Below, one piece after another: positions 53,326-63,174 of a DNA stretch of 64,000 nucleotides. Origin of the DNA: Cladorhizidae sp. MBARI D1340-BT2 (Eukaryota > Porifera > Demospongiae > Poecilosclerida > Cladorhizidae); assembly GCA_028752905.1 (NCBI GenBank), contig JAQNBH010000013.1, positions 14,700,316 to 14,764,315 on the forward strand, in the 5' to 3' direction. Below the pieces are notes generated by a model. It did no database searches. It was not told the origin of the DNA and worked only from the letters and a program-made list of their open reading frames with translations. The position numbers and the translations under genes are program-made. Each line of letters begins with the position of its first letter. Within the stretch, counting starts at the first letter, position 1.

Positions 53326-55741
53326 CTTATATCATAAAACTCAGCAGGTCACACACTGTGGATGGATCCAACTGCCGTCGTTCTTCCGTCTCGATCTTTC
53401 TCACCATGCTAAAAAGGCATTCTGGATCTGCATTGGAATGTGGAAGTACGAGCAAAATCTGTGCAAAACTGGACAAGACCCCAAAACGAAATAGTTCCAA
53501 ATCCAAGATTGAATGAACTTTCGCCATCACAGACCAGAAGTTATCTATTGCTCCAGCTTCTTTTGCATCAAATGTGGGAAGTTGGTCCAAGGATGAAATT
53601 CCATACTCAAAGTGTCCAATTCATCAGGAGATAAGGATGTAAAGCGCTTTGCCAATTCAACAATGCCATATAAAGAGGTCTTATCTCTATTTCTAGGATC
53701 AAGAAAAGCAAGTTGACGCAGACAGTCATCGTTAAATGGAAATTTAGCTAACATTTTTGAAACAATGGTTTCATAGGAAGTGCGCACACATTCCAAAAAA
53801 AGTTTCTCAAGAGCAGTTCCCACCCAACTCTTCAAGATCACCACATCTTCAAGATCACCACAGCACAATAAACAGGTAGATGTGCCAATACCTAGTTCAT
53901 CATTACTAAGCTGCTATCAGTGAATCAATAGAAGTGATATCATCAGTGGAATTGAGGACATCTGGATGCCATGCTATTCAAATGCACATCTAATTAATGA
54001 CAGCATGCTATCATTAGCTAAATCAGCCACCATAAAAAATCAGCCACCATAAAAAGCCTACAGACAACCTCATAACTACAAGTATATAGCATAATAATCA
54101 TATCATCATCTCTGTCAACCTCACAATCATGCATCTGAGACTCTGATTCATTGATTTCAAATTCATTATAATAAGAACAACACTGTTAGATATAGTGGGC
54201 ACGGGGGAGCTGGTCCCTAGTGGAGTGCATGGTATGTAGAGCTGGTCCCTAGTGGAGTGCATGGTATGTAGAGCTGGTCCCTAGTGGAGTGCATGGTATG
54301 TAGAGCTGGTCCCTAGTGGAGTGCATGGTATGTGGGTGGGGGGGGGGGGGGGGGGGTTTGCAGAGGCGCATTACAAGATTGATGTGGAGGGGGAGCTGAG
54401 TGTGTAGAGGGAACAACAATACCTTAGATTTTTTAGACCCACGGCCAGAGTGCAAGAGTCGACGAACATCAGCCTGTAAAGTACCAATATGACTAGCATG
54501 AGTTTGAAAGGCAGTTGAAAAAATACTCGAGGGCTTAAGGGACAACAAACAAAATTGCAAAACAGCTTCACTGGTGGGTCTTTAAGATGTTTGGCCACTC
54601 TCTGTACACGCCCATTGGAAGGCTCAGATTCAGCTATCCTGTCAAAATAACAATAAAGAGCTGGCCACTGCTCAATCAATCTCTTGAGGCAGCGTTCTAA
54701 ACTAAGCCAGCGGGTTGAACAATGTTTTAGGATGTGAAGTGGTGTGACATTGCTAAACTCAGTTCATTGAACTCATGATACCTCTTGGAAGAATGTTTAA
54801 AATATATCAATCAGAAGATCGTCAAGGGAGACTGGAAGCTTTTTAAGAGAAGCAGCAGCACAAAGTGCACTTAAGTGGCAAAGACAGCCAAGGCTAAAAA
54901 ACTTAGGTTGTTTCCCAAGAAGTCGACTCAAAACAGAGTTACGCTTACCCACCATAACACTCGATTATGTTGCTCCAAGGGATAGCACGAAACTCAAACT
55001 CCTTCTCTATTGCAGTAAAAAGTTACTCTGCTGTGGCAATATTACACACTGGCATACACAGAAAACGAGTAACTGGCTTTTGTACCCCCTTATCCCAATA
55101 CCATACCATCATTCCGAAATACTTCCTATATATATGTTTGATCATTGCCACCATCACACAAAAGGGTGAAAGGAGAAGAACAACAAGATTGAATGACTTC
55201 GTCATTAAGCGTTGGAGCTAGTGCAAATTTCACTATGGCTGTAGTTTTTGGCCTACCAGATGCAAATTGCTGAGCGATTTTGCTGTCTGGAAACATAACT
55301 TTACAGAGTTTGTTGAAGTGATCAGCAGCTAAAAAAAGGTACATTATGTTCAGCAAAAAAAAAAATTCTGCAGCTGTAACCTGATCAGCTTCTTGTCTGT
55401 CCTTTCTAAAGGTAGCAGCAGTAATTTTTGATTGACCTACACTCTGTTTTGCCAATGCACAGTGCCTTTTTGTCTCCATGTGTCGTTTTACTTCATGTAG
55501 ACCACCAGAAGCAACAGAAAAATCAGTGCAACATATATTGCAACGAACAAATGATGCACCCCTCTTTTGTAGCGCTTCCAGTCTTCCTGCCATTAGATTT
55601 ACTTGCTCTCTTTCTCCTCTTAGCAGTGGAGAGGTCACTGCAAGCTTCACTCTGAGAATGACTCCGACTAGAAGTACCGGCAATGCAAGTAAAGGCTGCT
55701 TCATTGTCTGACTCCACCTCGGACTCAATGCTCCGACTCAT
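53310..55741 (-). pseudogene. hAT-like transposase, broken
   Basis: From 55741 downwards on the - strand: Ser/Lys-rich N-terminus (TAKRRKRASKSNGRK), a C2H2/BED-type finger (FVRCNICC...HEVKRHMETKRH), core pieces (VTRFLCMPVCNIATAE; LKHCSTRWLSLERCLKRLI; EQWPALYCYFDRIAES), and finally the dimerisation region PHSNADPECLFSMVRKIETE at about 53400-53480. The pieces are in different frames, separated by at least three frameshifts and by an inserted or rearranged stretch at 53970-54450. Resembles the KIAA1586/ZNF862-type branch of hAT proteins. Not functional as it stands. Confidence 0.75.
53972..54450. repeat. Inverted duplication inside transposon, right arm
   Basis: Mirror of 53010-53325, longer because it carries four copies of a 32-bp unit (AGCTGGTCCCTAGTGGAGTG core, 54208-54333) and a G run of about 18 near 54338-54356. 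Confidence 0.85.
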
Positions 55742-56016
55742 TGCTAAAACTCAGCTGTTTGTGATTTGTAGTTTTTTTCAAAATTATTTTTGGGAAAATT
55801 TATTAATGAAATTGATTTTGTTAGTCTCGCGCAGCTAACACTTTCCTACTTGCGTAGCAGCGGTTACTTAGGAATGCAGTTGTGCAGTCAGTACAGATTA
55901 ACACAGGACTGCAGGATTCAGATTGCGCAGGATATGAAGCAGTCGCACCGGGACCCCAGGACAAGTTCCAGAATTCCGGGAGAATCCTGGGAAATCCGGG
56001 ACAGTTGGTAAGTCTG

Positions 56017-56058
56017 CTATAATAGGTGACACAGTTAGTCACTAGCTCCATAGACTTA
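56017..56058. repeat. Satellite fragment between two insertions
   Basis: CTATAATAGGTGACACAGTT followed by AGTCACTAGCTCCATAGACT: one satellite unit left between the hAT-like transposon and the LTR element. Confidence 0.85.
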
Positions 56059-56451
56059 TGTTATGCCACAGCCCTTGCTAATTGTAGTAACTGGCCTGAA
56101 GGGCAGTAGCCTAACCTACTAGTTCAAGTCTTCAGTAGTTAATTAATAACAATGTAATCTTACAATCTCACTTCAGTACAGTATATATATCTCAAAAACT
56201 CTACTACTCAGTGCCTAGCCTGGTGCCCTTTTTTAGGCTGCCAGGCCCAGCTCATAAGACCAAATATGGGTAAGTACAAACAATACTGATGTGGTTGTCC
56301 AATCATATGCTAGCGTGTGTGTATGTGTATGTTCAGTAATCAGGATCATGGAGTTCATGCAAGTCCGCTTTAAGAGCTCATTAGCACCTTGGGTATAGAG
56401 TCACACCTTGCCATGTCAAGGTCGTCACTCTGTTGGGGCCGGGCCTCAACA
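56059..56451 (-). repeat. 3' LTR
   Basis: Starts TGTTGAGGCCCGGCCCCAAC on the - strand at 56451 and ends CATAACA at 56059. The stretch 56292-56449 is nearly identical to 59093-59246. The RNase H frame runs into the LTR to 56381. Confidence 0.75.
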
Positions 56452-56800
56452 TCGCCCTCCCCTTCTTGAGATCTTTGCTCGTCAGTCCAGCGTTGTCGCG
56501 ACAATCATCCACGTTGGCATTGGTGGAACCAGGCCTGTAAACTATGTCAAACTGAAAGGGCTGTATGGGCAGGGCCCACCTCATCAGGCGTCCATTTCCG
56601 TTTCTCATGGTGTGGATGTAGGTGAGGGCTCTGTGGTCTGTCTGGATGGTGAAACTCCGACCTAGCAAGTATGCTTCAAAGTGTTTCAGTGCTGCTACTA
56701 TTGCCATACATTCTTTTTCCACCGTAGCATATCTTGACTCTCTTGTCAGTAGCTTGCGGAGTAGTACGCCACAAGCGCCACATCCCCCTGGTCATGTTGA
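56381..56800 (-). pseudogene. RNase H fragment
   Basis: Begins at about 56858-56800 with MDASDRGIGAVLSQHDQG in the same frame as the integrase end, shifts frame near 56745, and continues as VEKECMAIVAALKHFEAYLL and FTIQTDHRALTYIHTM with the RWALPIQPFQFDIVYRPG segment. The fragment retains the first Asp and the TDHRAL signature. A frameshift separates the two halves. Confidence 0.85.
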
Positions 56801-57399
56801 CTCAGTACTGCCCCAATCCCGCGATCTGATGCATCCATTTGCTGCAGGAAGTCGATGGTGATGATGTCGTCTTCAGTTTCTGAGTCACCATTAGGCACTG
56901 CTGCTGACAGCACTGATGCTACTGGTGAATGCCATGGCTTCGTCATGTTCACATGAAAGGTTCTTCGTCTCATCCGTCTGTCGACCATGTCAATATCGTA
57001 GGTTACTGGTGATACTCTGGTTAAGACTGTGTATGGCCCCTGCCACTGTGCCGTGAGCTTGCTTGCTCCAGAAGGCATCAGCACCAGGACCTGGTCTCCT
57101 TCCTCAAAGCTCCTGTGCTGAGCATCTCTGTCATACCACACTTTTGTGTCTTCTTTTTGTTCAGTCTGGTTATCCCATGCAAGGTCCCTGATGTGGTCGA
57201 GTCTATTCCTCATGTCCAGTACAAAGGAAGCCACTGACTCTGATCTAGTTGGTCCGGCCACCCAAGACTCCTTCAACACGTCTAAAGGTCCTCGAACATA
57301 TCTGCCAAAAAGTAGCTCAAATGGGGAGAAGCCCGTGCTAGCATGCGGCACCTCCCTGTATGCAAACAAGAAGTACTGTAAGGTAACAAAGTATCCCAC
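56746..57399 (-). pseudogene. Integrase C-terminal part joined to RNase H
   Basis: Reads FLFAYREVPHASTGFSPFEL, LFGRYVRGPLDVL, a basic region, then GPYTVLTRVSPVTYDIDM (the GPY/F-type module), RRTFHVNMTKPWHSP, and, after SETEDDIITI, directly the RNase H start. The whole RT has been removed at that point. A frameshift near 57385 separates this from the integrase core. Confidence 0.85.
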
Positions 57400-58820
57400 T
57401 CCCTCTTATCACCTCTGATCTTTCTCATCATCTGCATGAGCGTGCCATGGAACCGCTCCACTGTCCCGTTTGTCTGTGGATGGTATGACGAGGTCTTGAG
57501 GTGCTTCACTCCAAGGAGACGGTACAACTCTTCCATGAGTGCAGACAGAAAGTTTGACCCTTGGTCAGTCAGAATTTCCTGGGGTACTCCAACCCTGGAA
57601 AAAATGCTCATCAAAGCCTCTGCCACTGTCGGTGCGTCTGTTTTTCGGAGGGGTATTGCCTCAGGGTATTTTGTCCCATAGTCAATGAAAGTTAGTATGT
57701 ACATGTTCCCGCTCTTCGTTCTAGGCGGGGGTCCAACAATGTCGATTGCCACTTGACTGAATGGCCCATCGATCACTGGGAGTGGTACAAGTGAAGCTTT
57801 GTTGTGGTATTTCTTAGCTGCCTTCTGGCACTCTTCACAACTCTTGCAGGCTTCTGCAACGTCCTGGTTAATCCCTGGCCAGAAGAAACGCCATAGTAGT
57901 CGTTGTGTCGTCCGCTTTTCTCCCAAGTGCCCTGCCATTGGAATGGAGTGAGTGATCATAATTGCTTCTTGTCTCTTCTCCCTGGGCAGCACGAGCTGGC
58001 GATGCTCCCCGCCCAAGGGGTCATTGCTCAAATGGTAGAGCAGACCTTCCTCTTGAAGGTAGCTGGAGTTCTCGTCTTCTACCAGCTTCCATGCCACCTG
58101 AAGTGATGTGTCGGCATGCTGGGATGCCTTAAAGTTGCCTGCTTCCTTCTCCCTGATGGTGTCTGTGTCCAGGGTCTGTTGCTCTGCTGCCTGACGGGCT
58201 GCCTTCCTCTTCTGGCTTCTGGTCTGCCTAACTTTTGTGGAGGACACAGCAAACAGATTATCATCAAAAGTGAATGCCCCACCTAATGTTTTGATATTGG
58301 CGCCAGAGGTACTTGTGGCTGAATCGTCTGCTTCCTGTTGGTCCTTCTGCTCGAGTCTGGATTGCCGGGTCTGTACCTCCAATACCTCCTTGGTAGCTTC
58401 CTCCTTCGCGGTAGCTGCCTTGATAAGTAGGGTGTTGAAAATTGGTAGGTTAGTTCTCAGGAGCACTTCCTCCTGGAGGCCCTTCATCACCCCGACCTTG
58501 CTCCGAAAGGTCTGTCCGTCCAGGCGGAGTGTCACCATGGCCATTGGGACTTGTAGCATCTGCCCACTCGCTACTCTGATAGCAAGGAGCTCCCCTGTGT
58601 ATGCATCCCGTCTCACCACCTTTGAGTTGACCAGAGTGTGCTGTGCTCCAGAGTCCAGCTTCAATCTTGCCCAGTAAACTCCATCCAATTCTCCTGCAAC
58701 ACAGTAGTCTTCTTTGCTCGGGATGCCAGTGACACATCTGTAAATCTTTTTGGGACAGTTAGCTCCCATGTGCCCCCACTCCCTACAATTGAAACAAAGG
58801 GGGGCCCTTGGCCTGGTCAA
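57282..58820 (-). pseudogene. Gag-pol: zinc knuckle, protease, integrase core
   Basis: An open frame of 512 codons. Zinc knuckle CFNCREWGHMGANC (intact CCHC) near the start; retropepsin LKLDSGAQHTLV with a D-S-G active site; a charged linker; the integrase HHCC domain (HSIPMAGHLG...CKSCEECQ); core catalytic residues in VAIDIVGPP, ILTDQGSNF and NGTVERFHG. All three DDE residues are present. The frame is intact until about 57385, so this copy is much younger than the one at 6325, but gag and RT are missing and the element is not autonomous. Confidence 0.9.
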
Positions 58821-58858
58821 AATACTTAGCCAACTTGCCTTTCCTTGCTGACCCCTGG

Positions 58859-59107
58859 TTACTGTTGTTGTCCATGGTTGAAGTAAACTTCTGAGGGGGC
58901 TCCAACCTCCAACTCATTCCTGATGTCGGATTTTGCTGTGTCTTCCTTCCTCTCATTGGGGCCAGGTGACTGTCTGTCTGCCTTCCAACTCCGTGGTCGT
59001 GTAAGTATTGAGTGGGCCAGGTTCCTATCCCTAATATATTTGTCGGCTAGCTCCCCGACCTTCCTTGCAGTGGATGGGCTATGGTCCCTGACTGGTTGTC
59101 CAATCAT
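58859..59107 (-). pseudogene. Gag fragment fused to LTR
   Basis: An 82-codon frame whose first codons lie in the remaining LTR. Contains TARKVGELADKYIRDRNLAH, a helical segment found near the end of SCAN-like gag capsids. It stops at HGQQQ before the zinc-knuckle frame. Most of gag and the primer site were deleted with the 3' part of this LTR. Confidence 0.6.
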
Positions 59108-59246
59108 ATGCTAGCGTATGTGTGCATGTTCAGTAATCAGGATCATGGAGTTCATGCAAGTCCGCTTTAAGAGCTCATTAGCACCTTGGGTATAGAGTAA
59201 CACCTTGCCATGTCAAGGTCGTCACTCTGTTGGGGCCGGGCCTCAA
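59093..59246 (-). repeat. 5' LTR, partial
   Basis: Near-identical to 56292-56449 (shared TGGTTGTCCAATCATATGCT and GTTCAGTAATCAGGATCATG). Starts TTGAGGCCC next to the satellite; the first bases of the LTR are missing. Confidence 0.85.
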
Positions 59247-60118
59247 AGACCTATAATAGGTGACACAGTTAGTCACTAGCTCCATAGACCTATAATAGGT
59301 GACACAGTTAGTCACTAGCTCCATAGACCTATAATAGGTGACACAGTTAGTTATAGCTCCATAGACCTATAATAGGTGACACAGTTGGTTATAGCTCCAT
59401 AGACCTATAATAGGTGACACAGTTGGTTACTAGCTCCATAGACCTATAATAGGTGACACAGTTGGTTACTAGCTCCATAGACCTATAATAGGTGACACAG
59501 TTGGTTACTAGCTCTGTAGACCTATAATAGGTGACACAGTTAGTTATAGTACCATAGACCTATAATAGGTGACACAGTTAGTCACTAGCTCCATAAGACC
59601 TATAATAGGTGACACAGTTGGTCACTAGCTCCATAGACCTATAATAGGTGACACAGTTAGTTAATAGCTCCATAGACCTATAATAGTTGACACAGTTAGT
59701 TATAGCTCCATAAACCTATAATAGGTGACACAGTTGGTTACTAGCTCTGTAGACCTATAATAGGTGACAGTTGGTTACTGTAGGTGACACAGTTAGTTAC
59801 TATCTCCATAGACCTATAATAGGTGACACAGTTAGTTAATAGCTCCATAGACCTATAATAGGTGACACAGTTAGTTATAGTTCCATAGACCTATAATAGG
59901 TGACAGTTGGTTACTAGCTCCATAGACCTATAATAGGTGACACAGTTGGTTACTAGCTCTGTAGACCTATAATAGGTGACACAGTTAGTTATAGTTCCAT
60001 AGACCTATAATAGGTGACAGTTGGTTACTAGCTCCATAGACCTATAATAGGTGACACAGTTGGTTACTAGCTCTGTAGACCTATAGTAGGTGACACAGTT
60101 GGTTACTAGCTCCATAGA
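59247..60118. repeat. 36-39-bp satellite, right block
   Basis: Same unit as 51265-52919. The GCTCTGTAGACC variant appears in several copies here and in the left block. Ends at GACTAATCC near 60120. Confidence 0.95.
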
Positions 60119-60155
60119 CTAATCCAACATGTAAGTTTTCATCCTGCTTGGCATG

Positions 60156-60446
60156 TCATGACTGGTTTGGCCAAGCTCTTGGACATATACTAATCTCCAT
60201 CGGATTTAAGGGCAGACCAAACCAAAAACATAAATGAACTTGAGGTGATGACTTTGGAGCTGCATAGATTCTACACACCATATCCAACATCTCTTGCAAC
60301 TCCACTCCTTTGTCTGCCAAGAGCACAAGATTAACTGCATAGAGCAATGCACCACACCACCTACCACCACCCTTCAATCCCAGCTCAGCTCCCTCTAGTT
60401 CATCCACCATTGCTGACACATACATGTTGAAGCTAAAATGATACAT
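60156..60446 (-). pseudogene. LINE reverse transcriptase fragment
   Basis: The - strand reads GAELGLKGGGRWCGALLYAV, NLVLLADKGVELQEMLDMV. This is motif C of a non-LTR reverse transcriptase; the catalytic pair expected after LLYA is replaced by Val-Asn. Only about 45 codons are recognisable, so it is a dead fragment. It is embedded in a diverged foldback-like sequence. Confidence 0.75.
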
Positions 60447-60975
60447 TTCTCTGTGTGCAAAATTTTATTTTTATATTTGATTTCCACATGAATGTAGCAT
60501 TGCTATAGCTATGCCAAGGTTACCTGGTGTGGTGTCTAAGGCCTGAATTAGCTGCAAGTCTGGCTCTTGATAGTCTGGTCACTTAATGCAATTTTTATGC
60601 CTTGTCTTGATAGCTGATAAAAGCATGAAACCTTGTACGGGAATTCCTTAGGGTATATATAGCACCAAGATATTCCTCATTTGAGAAACTGTTGACATGA
60701 TCTAAATTAACGGAATTTTTTTCTGCGCTTAGTGCACGACTTCAATGCCTTTTCGATGCTAAAATGAAAAATAAACCACATGTTCCTCCAAATAAGAGAT
60801 CTTGATTCCGGTGTTGAGCACATGGTCTGAAACCTGTAACCATAGGTTGCTGCAAGTGCATATATAGTGCGTGATAGGTGATGTTGACCCGAGGTGCTTA
60901 CTTGATAGTCTCCAGGGGAATGGCCAAGAATACATTTATTTGAGAACAGTTGAAAAGTTTAAGGAGATTGATACT
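60447..60975. other. Diverged repeat-like stretch
   Basis: GCTATAGCTATGCCAAGGTT and CTGCAAGTCTGGCTCTTGAT echo family A foldback arms, but the match is weak. No gene. Confidence 0.3.
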
Positions 60976-60979
60976 ATCA

Positions 60980-61003
60980 TTGGGGGGGGGGGGGGGGGGG
61001 GGG
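60980..61003 (+). repeat. G run
   Basis: About 23 consecutive G residues immediately before the foldback copy at 61030. Confidence 0.85.
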
Positions 61004-61029
61004 ACAGTTGCATTAAATTTTTTTAAACT

Positions 61030-61630
61030 TGTGGTTAACACTTTATACCTGCATAGATTCTGCAAACTTCATGGTATGGACTCAATATATAGCTCAAAAG
61101 ACAGGTCCCTCTTTGTGCTCTCTTGATACTAAAATAGTTTTCCTATAGCCAAGTTACTGGAGCTAAAGTGGAGGGAACTTCAAATGAATGCTTGATTTTG
61201 CCACATAAATATTTGCCACATAAATATATCCAGATAAAGTGCTAACGAGTTGAAATTAGCACCAGGAAGCCCTACTCTACACAATGAGTGTTCATTAGGC
61301 GTTAAAACGTAAGTACACGGTCAAGCGCATGGGTGGAAAATGTGTTTTATGGATTATTAACGAAATTCATTTTCCACCCGCATGCTTGACCACATACTTT
61401 CTAGCCACTGGTGCTAATTTGAACTCTTAGCACTTTGATATTTATGCGGCAAAATCAGGCATTCAGGTTTTTTAGGTTCCCTCCACTTGTAGCTCCAGTA
61501 ACTTGGCTATAATTATACATATGAAAAATATATCAGTATCAACAGAGAGCACACAGAGAGACCTATCTTTTGAGCTATATATCAAGTCCATTCCATAAAG
61601 TTTACGGAATCTATGGAGGTAACCACAAGA
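61030..61630. mobile_element. Foldback element, family A, best-preserved copy
   Basis: Two arms of about 290 bp with centre near 61345 (TTATGGATTATTAACG). Mirrored landmarks: GGTCAAGCGCATGGGTGGAA and TTTCCACCCGCATGCTTGAC; TTGAAATTAGCACCAG and CTGGTGCTAATTTGAA; CCAAGTTACTGGAGCTAAAG and TAGCTCCAGTAACTTGG. Can fold into a long hairpin. No coding capacity. Confidence 0.8.
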
Positions 61631-61639
61631 AGAAAAAAA

Positions 61640-62935
61640 GGGGAAAAATAATGTGGTATAGTACTCCCAAAATAAATGCAACTACCCCCTCTTAAAATTG
61701 AGGTTGGCATTGGAGTAACATCAGGTGTACTGGAGAAACAAGGGAAGTGGTCTAAGTCGTGCATTTGAAATTGAATATTCAACAAAACCCCATGAGAATC
61801 CCCAGTTGGAACTTCCAATGGAGGAGGATCAAACGAGGTCAAACCGTTGTGTCAGTGGTGTTCAACACCAAGAAGCTTGGATTTTTTTTTTGAAGAAATA
61901 TATACATGAAACCATGGGTATAATAAAGCATGGACTTGATGTCTCTAAAATATTGATTTCCTCAATCCTGATGAAACTTGAAACTACTTTTGATCAGTAT
62001 TTATTTGCACTTGCTAAGGTTGTACAATGGAAGAGGCTTGAAAGTTACGGACAGAATTAAATTTCTTGGTCGTGTTTGGGGGTGGGGGGGTCTCCACATG
62101 GAAATGACTTTATCGAGTGCTTTTATTTTGAGAAGTTAGATGGTTGCCTACTTGATGGCGAGCAAGGTGACTGAATGTTATTGTTTCCTGTATATATAGT
62201 GTCATAGTGAAGATTTATATTGGCTGCATGGACATGAGCAGTATCTCTCAGTACAAGAACTTTTCAAGGAACATGTTCATGACTTGTGTGTTCAACCATG
62301 GTCAACTCATTTTTGGGTGGTTGTCCAGAACTGTTGGTATTTGAATACCCGTAATTATACTAGCGAAGAAGTTGTAAGCACAGTACGGAACATTAAAGAT
62401 CTTGGATTCTCCCTTTACCAAGAATATGTCAATGGTGTTACCATCTGCAGGGTAGTTTCATTCATCAATTGACTAAAAGAAATTCCTTGCCATTAGAGAG
62501 ACCATCACCCAGAAATCACACCGAAGCAAGGCATCAAAAGTGACTGTGATAATTTAAGCCACTTGTACATTGCGAGTCAGTTTCGTGATGGGGACTTGTA
62601 ATAATGGCTTGCACATGAAAATCACCCATGGATATCATCTCTATCGATCAGGGGAATTGAGGTTGCTTGCAGAGAAGTATCTGTTAACCCTCATGCTAGT
62701 GGAACAAAACCTGAACACACTTCTTACTTTGATTCAAAGTTCATGGATGGATGGTCCTGCTGTAGTCTATTTCCTCTCCTGCAAATCAGCCTCCACATTT
62801 GCTGAATATAGTGAGAGCATTTTTAATGCTTGGGTCCAGAAGAGCTCCAGAACTCTGATAGAATTGGTATCTGGGATGTTTACAAAGTAGACCATCTCAA
62901 AGAGTGCACTGGAGAGAAATTGGGGGGGGGGGGGG
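61640..62935 (+). other. Unrecognised open stretches
   Basis: Three open frames on + (61725-62060, 62284-62472, 62570-62890) read like protein, for example ILISSILMKLETTFDQYLFA, THFWVVVQNCWYLNTRNYTS and GPAVVYFLSCKSASTFAEYS. I cannot name a family. They may be remnants of one decayed element or exons of an unknown gene. A G run lies at 62921-62938. Confidence 0.3.
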
Positions 62936-62939
62936 GGGT

Positions 62940-63174
62940 AGTTCAGAAAAAAAGTGGGTGGTCTTGCCATAATTCCTGGGTATTTTAAAGACTTTTTGCA
63001 TGACTTATCAAATATATACATAAGAAGAACTGTTTGATTTCTTCATGTCTAACACGTCTTCTTGTGGTTTTCCCACTGACAAAATCATGTCACATCAGGT
63101 ACATCTATGTCTAATAATTAGCTATTGATGGATAAAAATATATTATGCGAGTAAAGCTAGTCCAGCTCTTCAGC
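62940..63174. other. Spacer before terminal array
   Basis: AT-rich sequence, nothing recognised. Confidence 0.4.

Larger units (their letters stand above)
52920..56016 (-). mobile_element. hAT-like DNA transposon in satellite, 6-bp TSD
   Basis: Ends are exact 13-bp inverted repeats: CAGACTTACCAAC at 52920-52932 and its complement at 56004-56016. The satellite is interrupted in mid-unit and CTATAA is present on both sides (52914-52919, 56017-56022), a 6-bp target duplication. The - strand holds a broken transposase with a BED-like zinc finger, a core region and a C-terminal dimerisation domain. Part of the interior is duplicated in inverted orientation. Confidence 0.85.
56059..59246 (-). mobile_element. 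Deleted Gmr1-like LTR retrotransposon
   Basis: Element on the - strand, inserted in the satellite. The 3' LTR is 56059-56451, about 393 bp, with TGTT...AACA termini, and is preceded (on the - strand) by the polypurine tract AAGAAGGGGAGGGCGA. A 154-bp part of the 5' LTR remains at 59093-59246. Between them: gag fragment, zinc knuckle, protease, integrase and a fragment of RNase H. RT is absent. The order integrase then RNase H shows the same pol arrangement as the element at 6325. Confidence 0.85.

Noticed and set aside
56017..56058. Five-base target duplication of the LTR element at 56059-59246
   Set aside because: The flanks (ATAGACTTA on the left, AGACCTATA on the right) are both satellite, but the 5' LTR edge has lost bases, so no duplication can be assigned.
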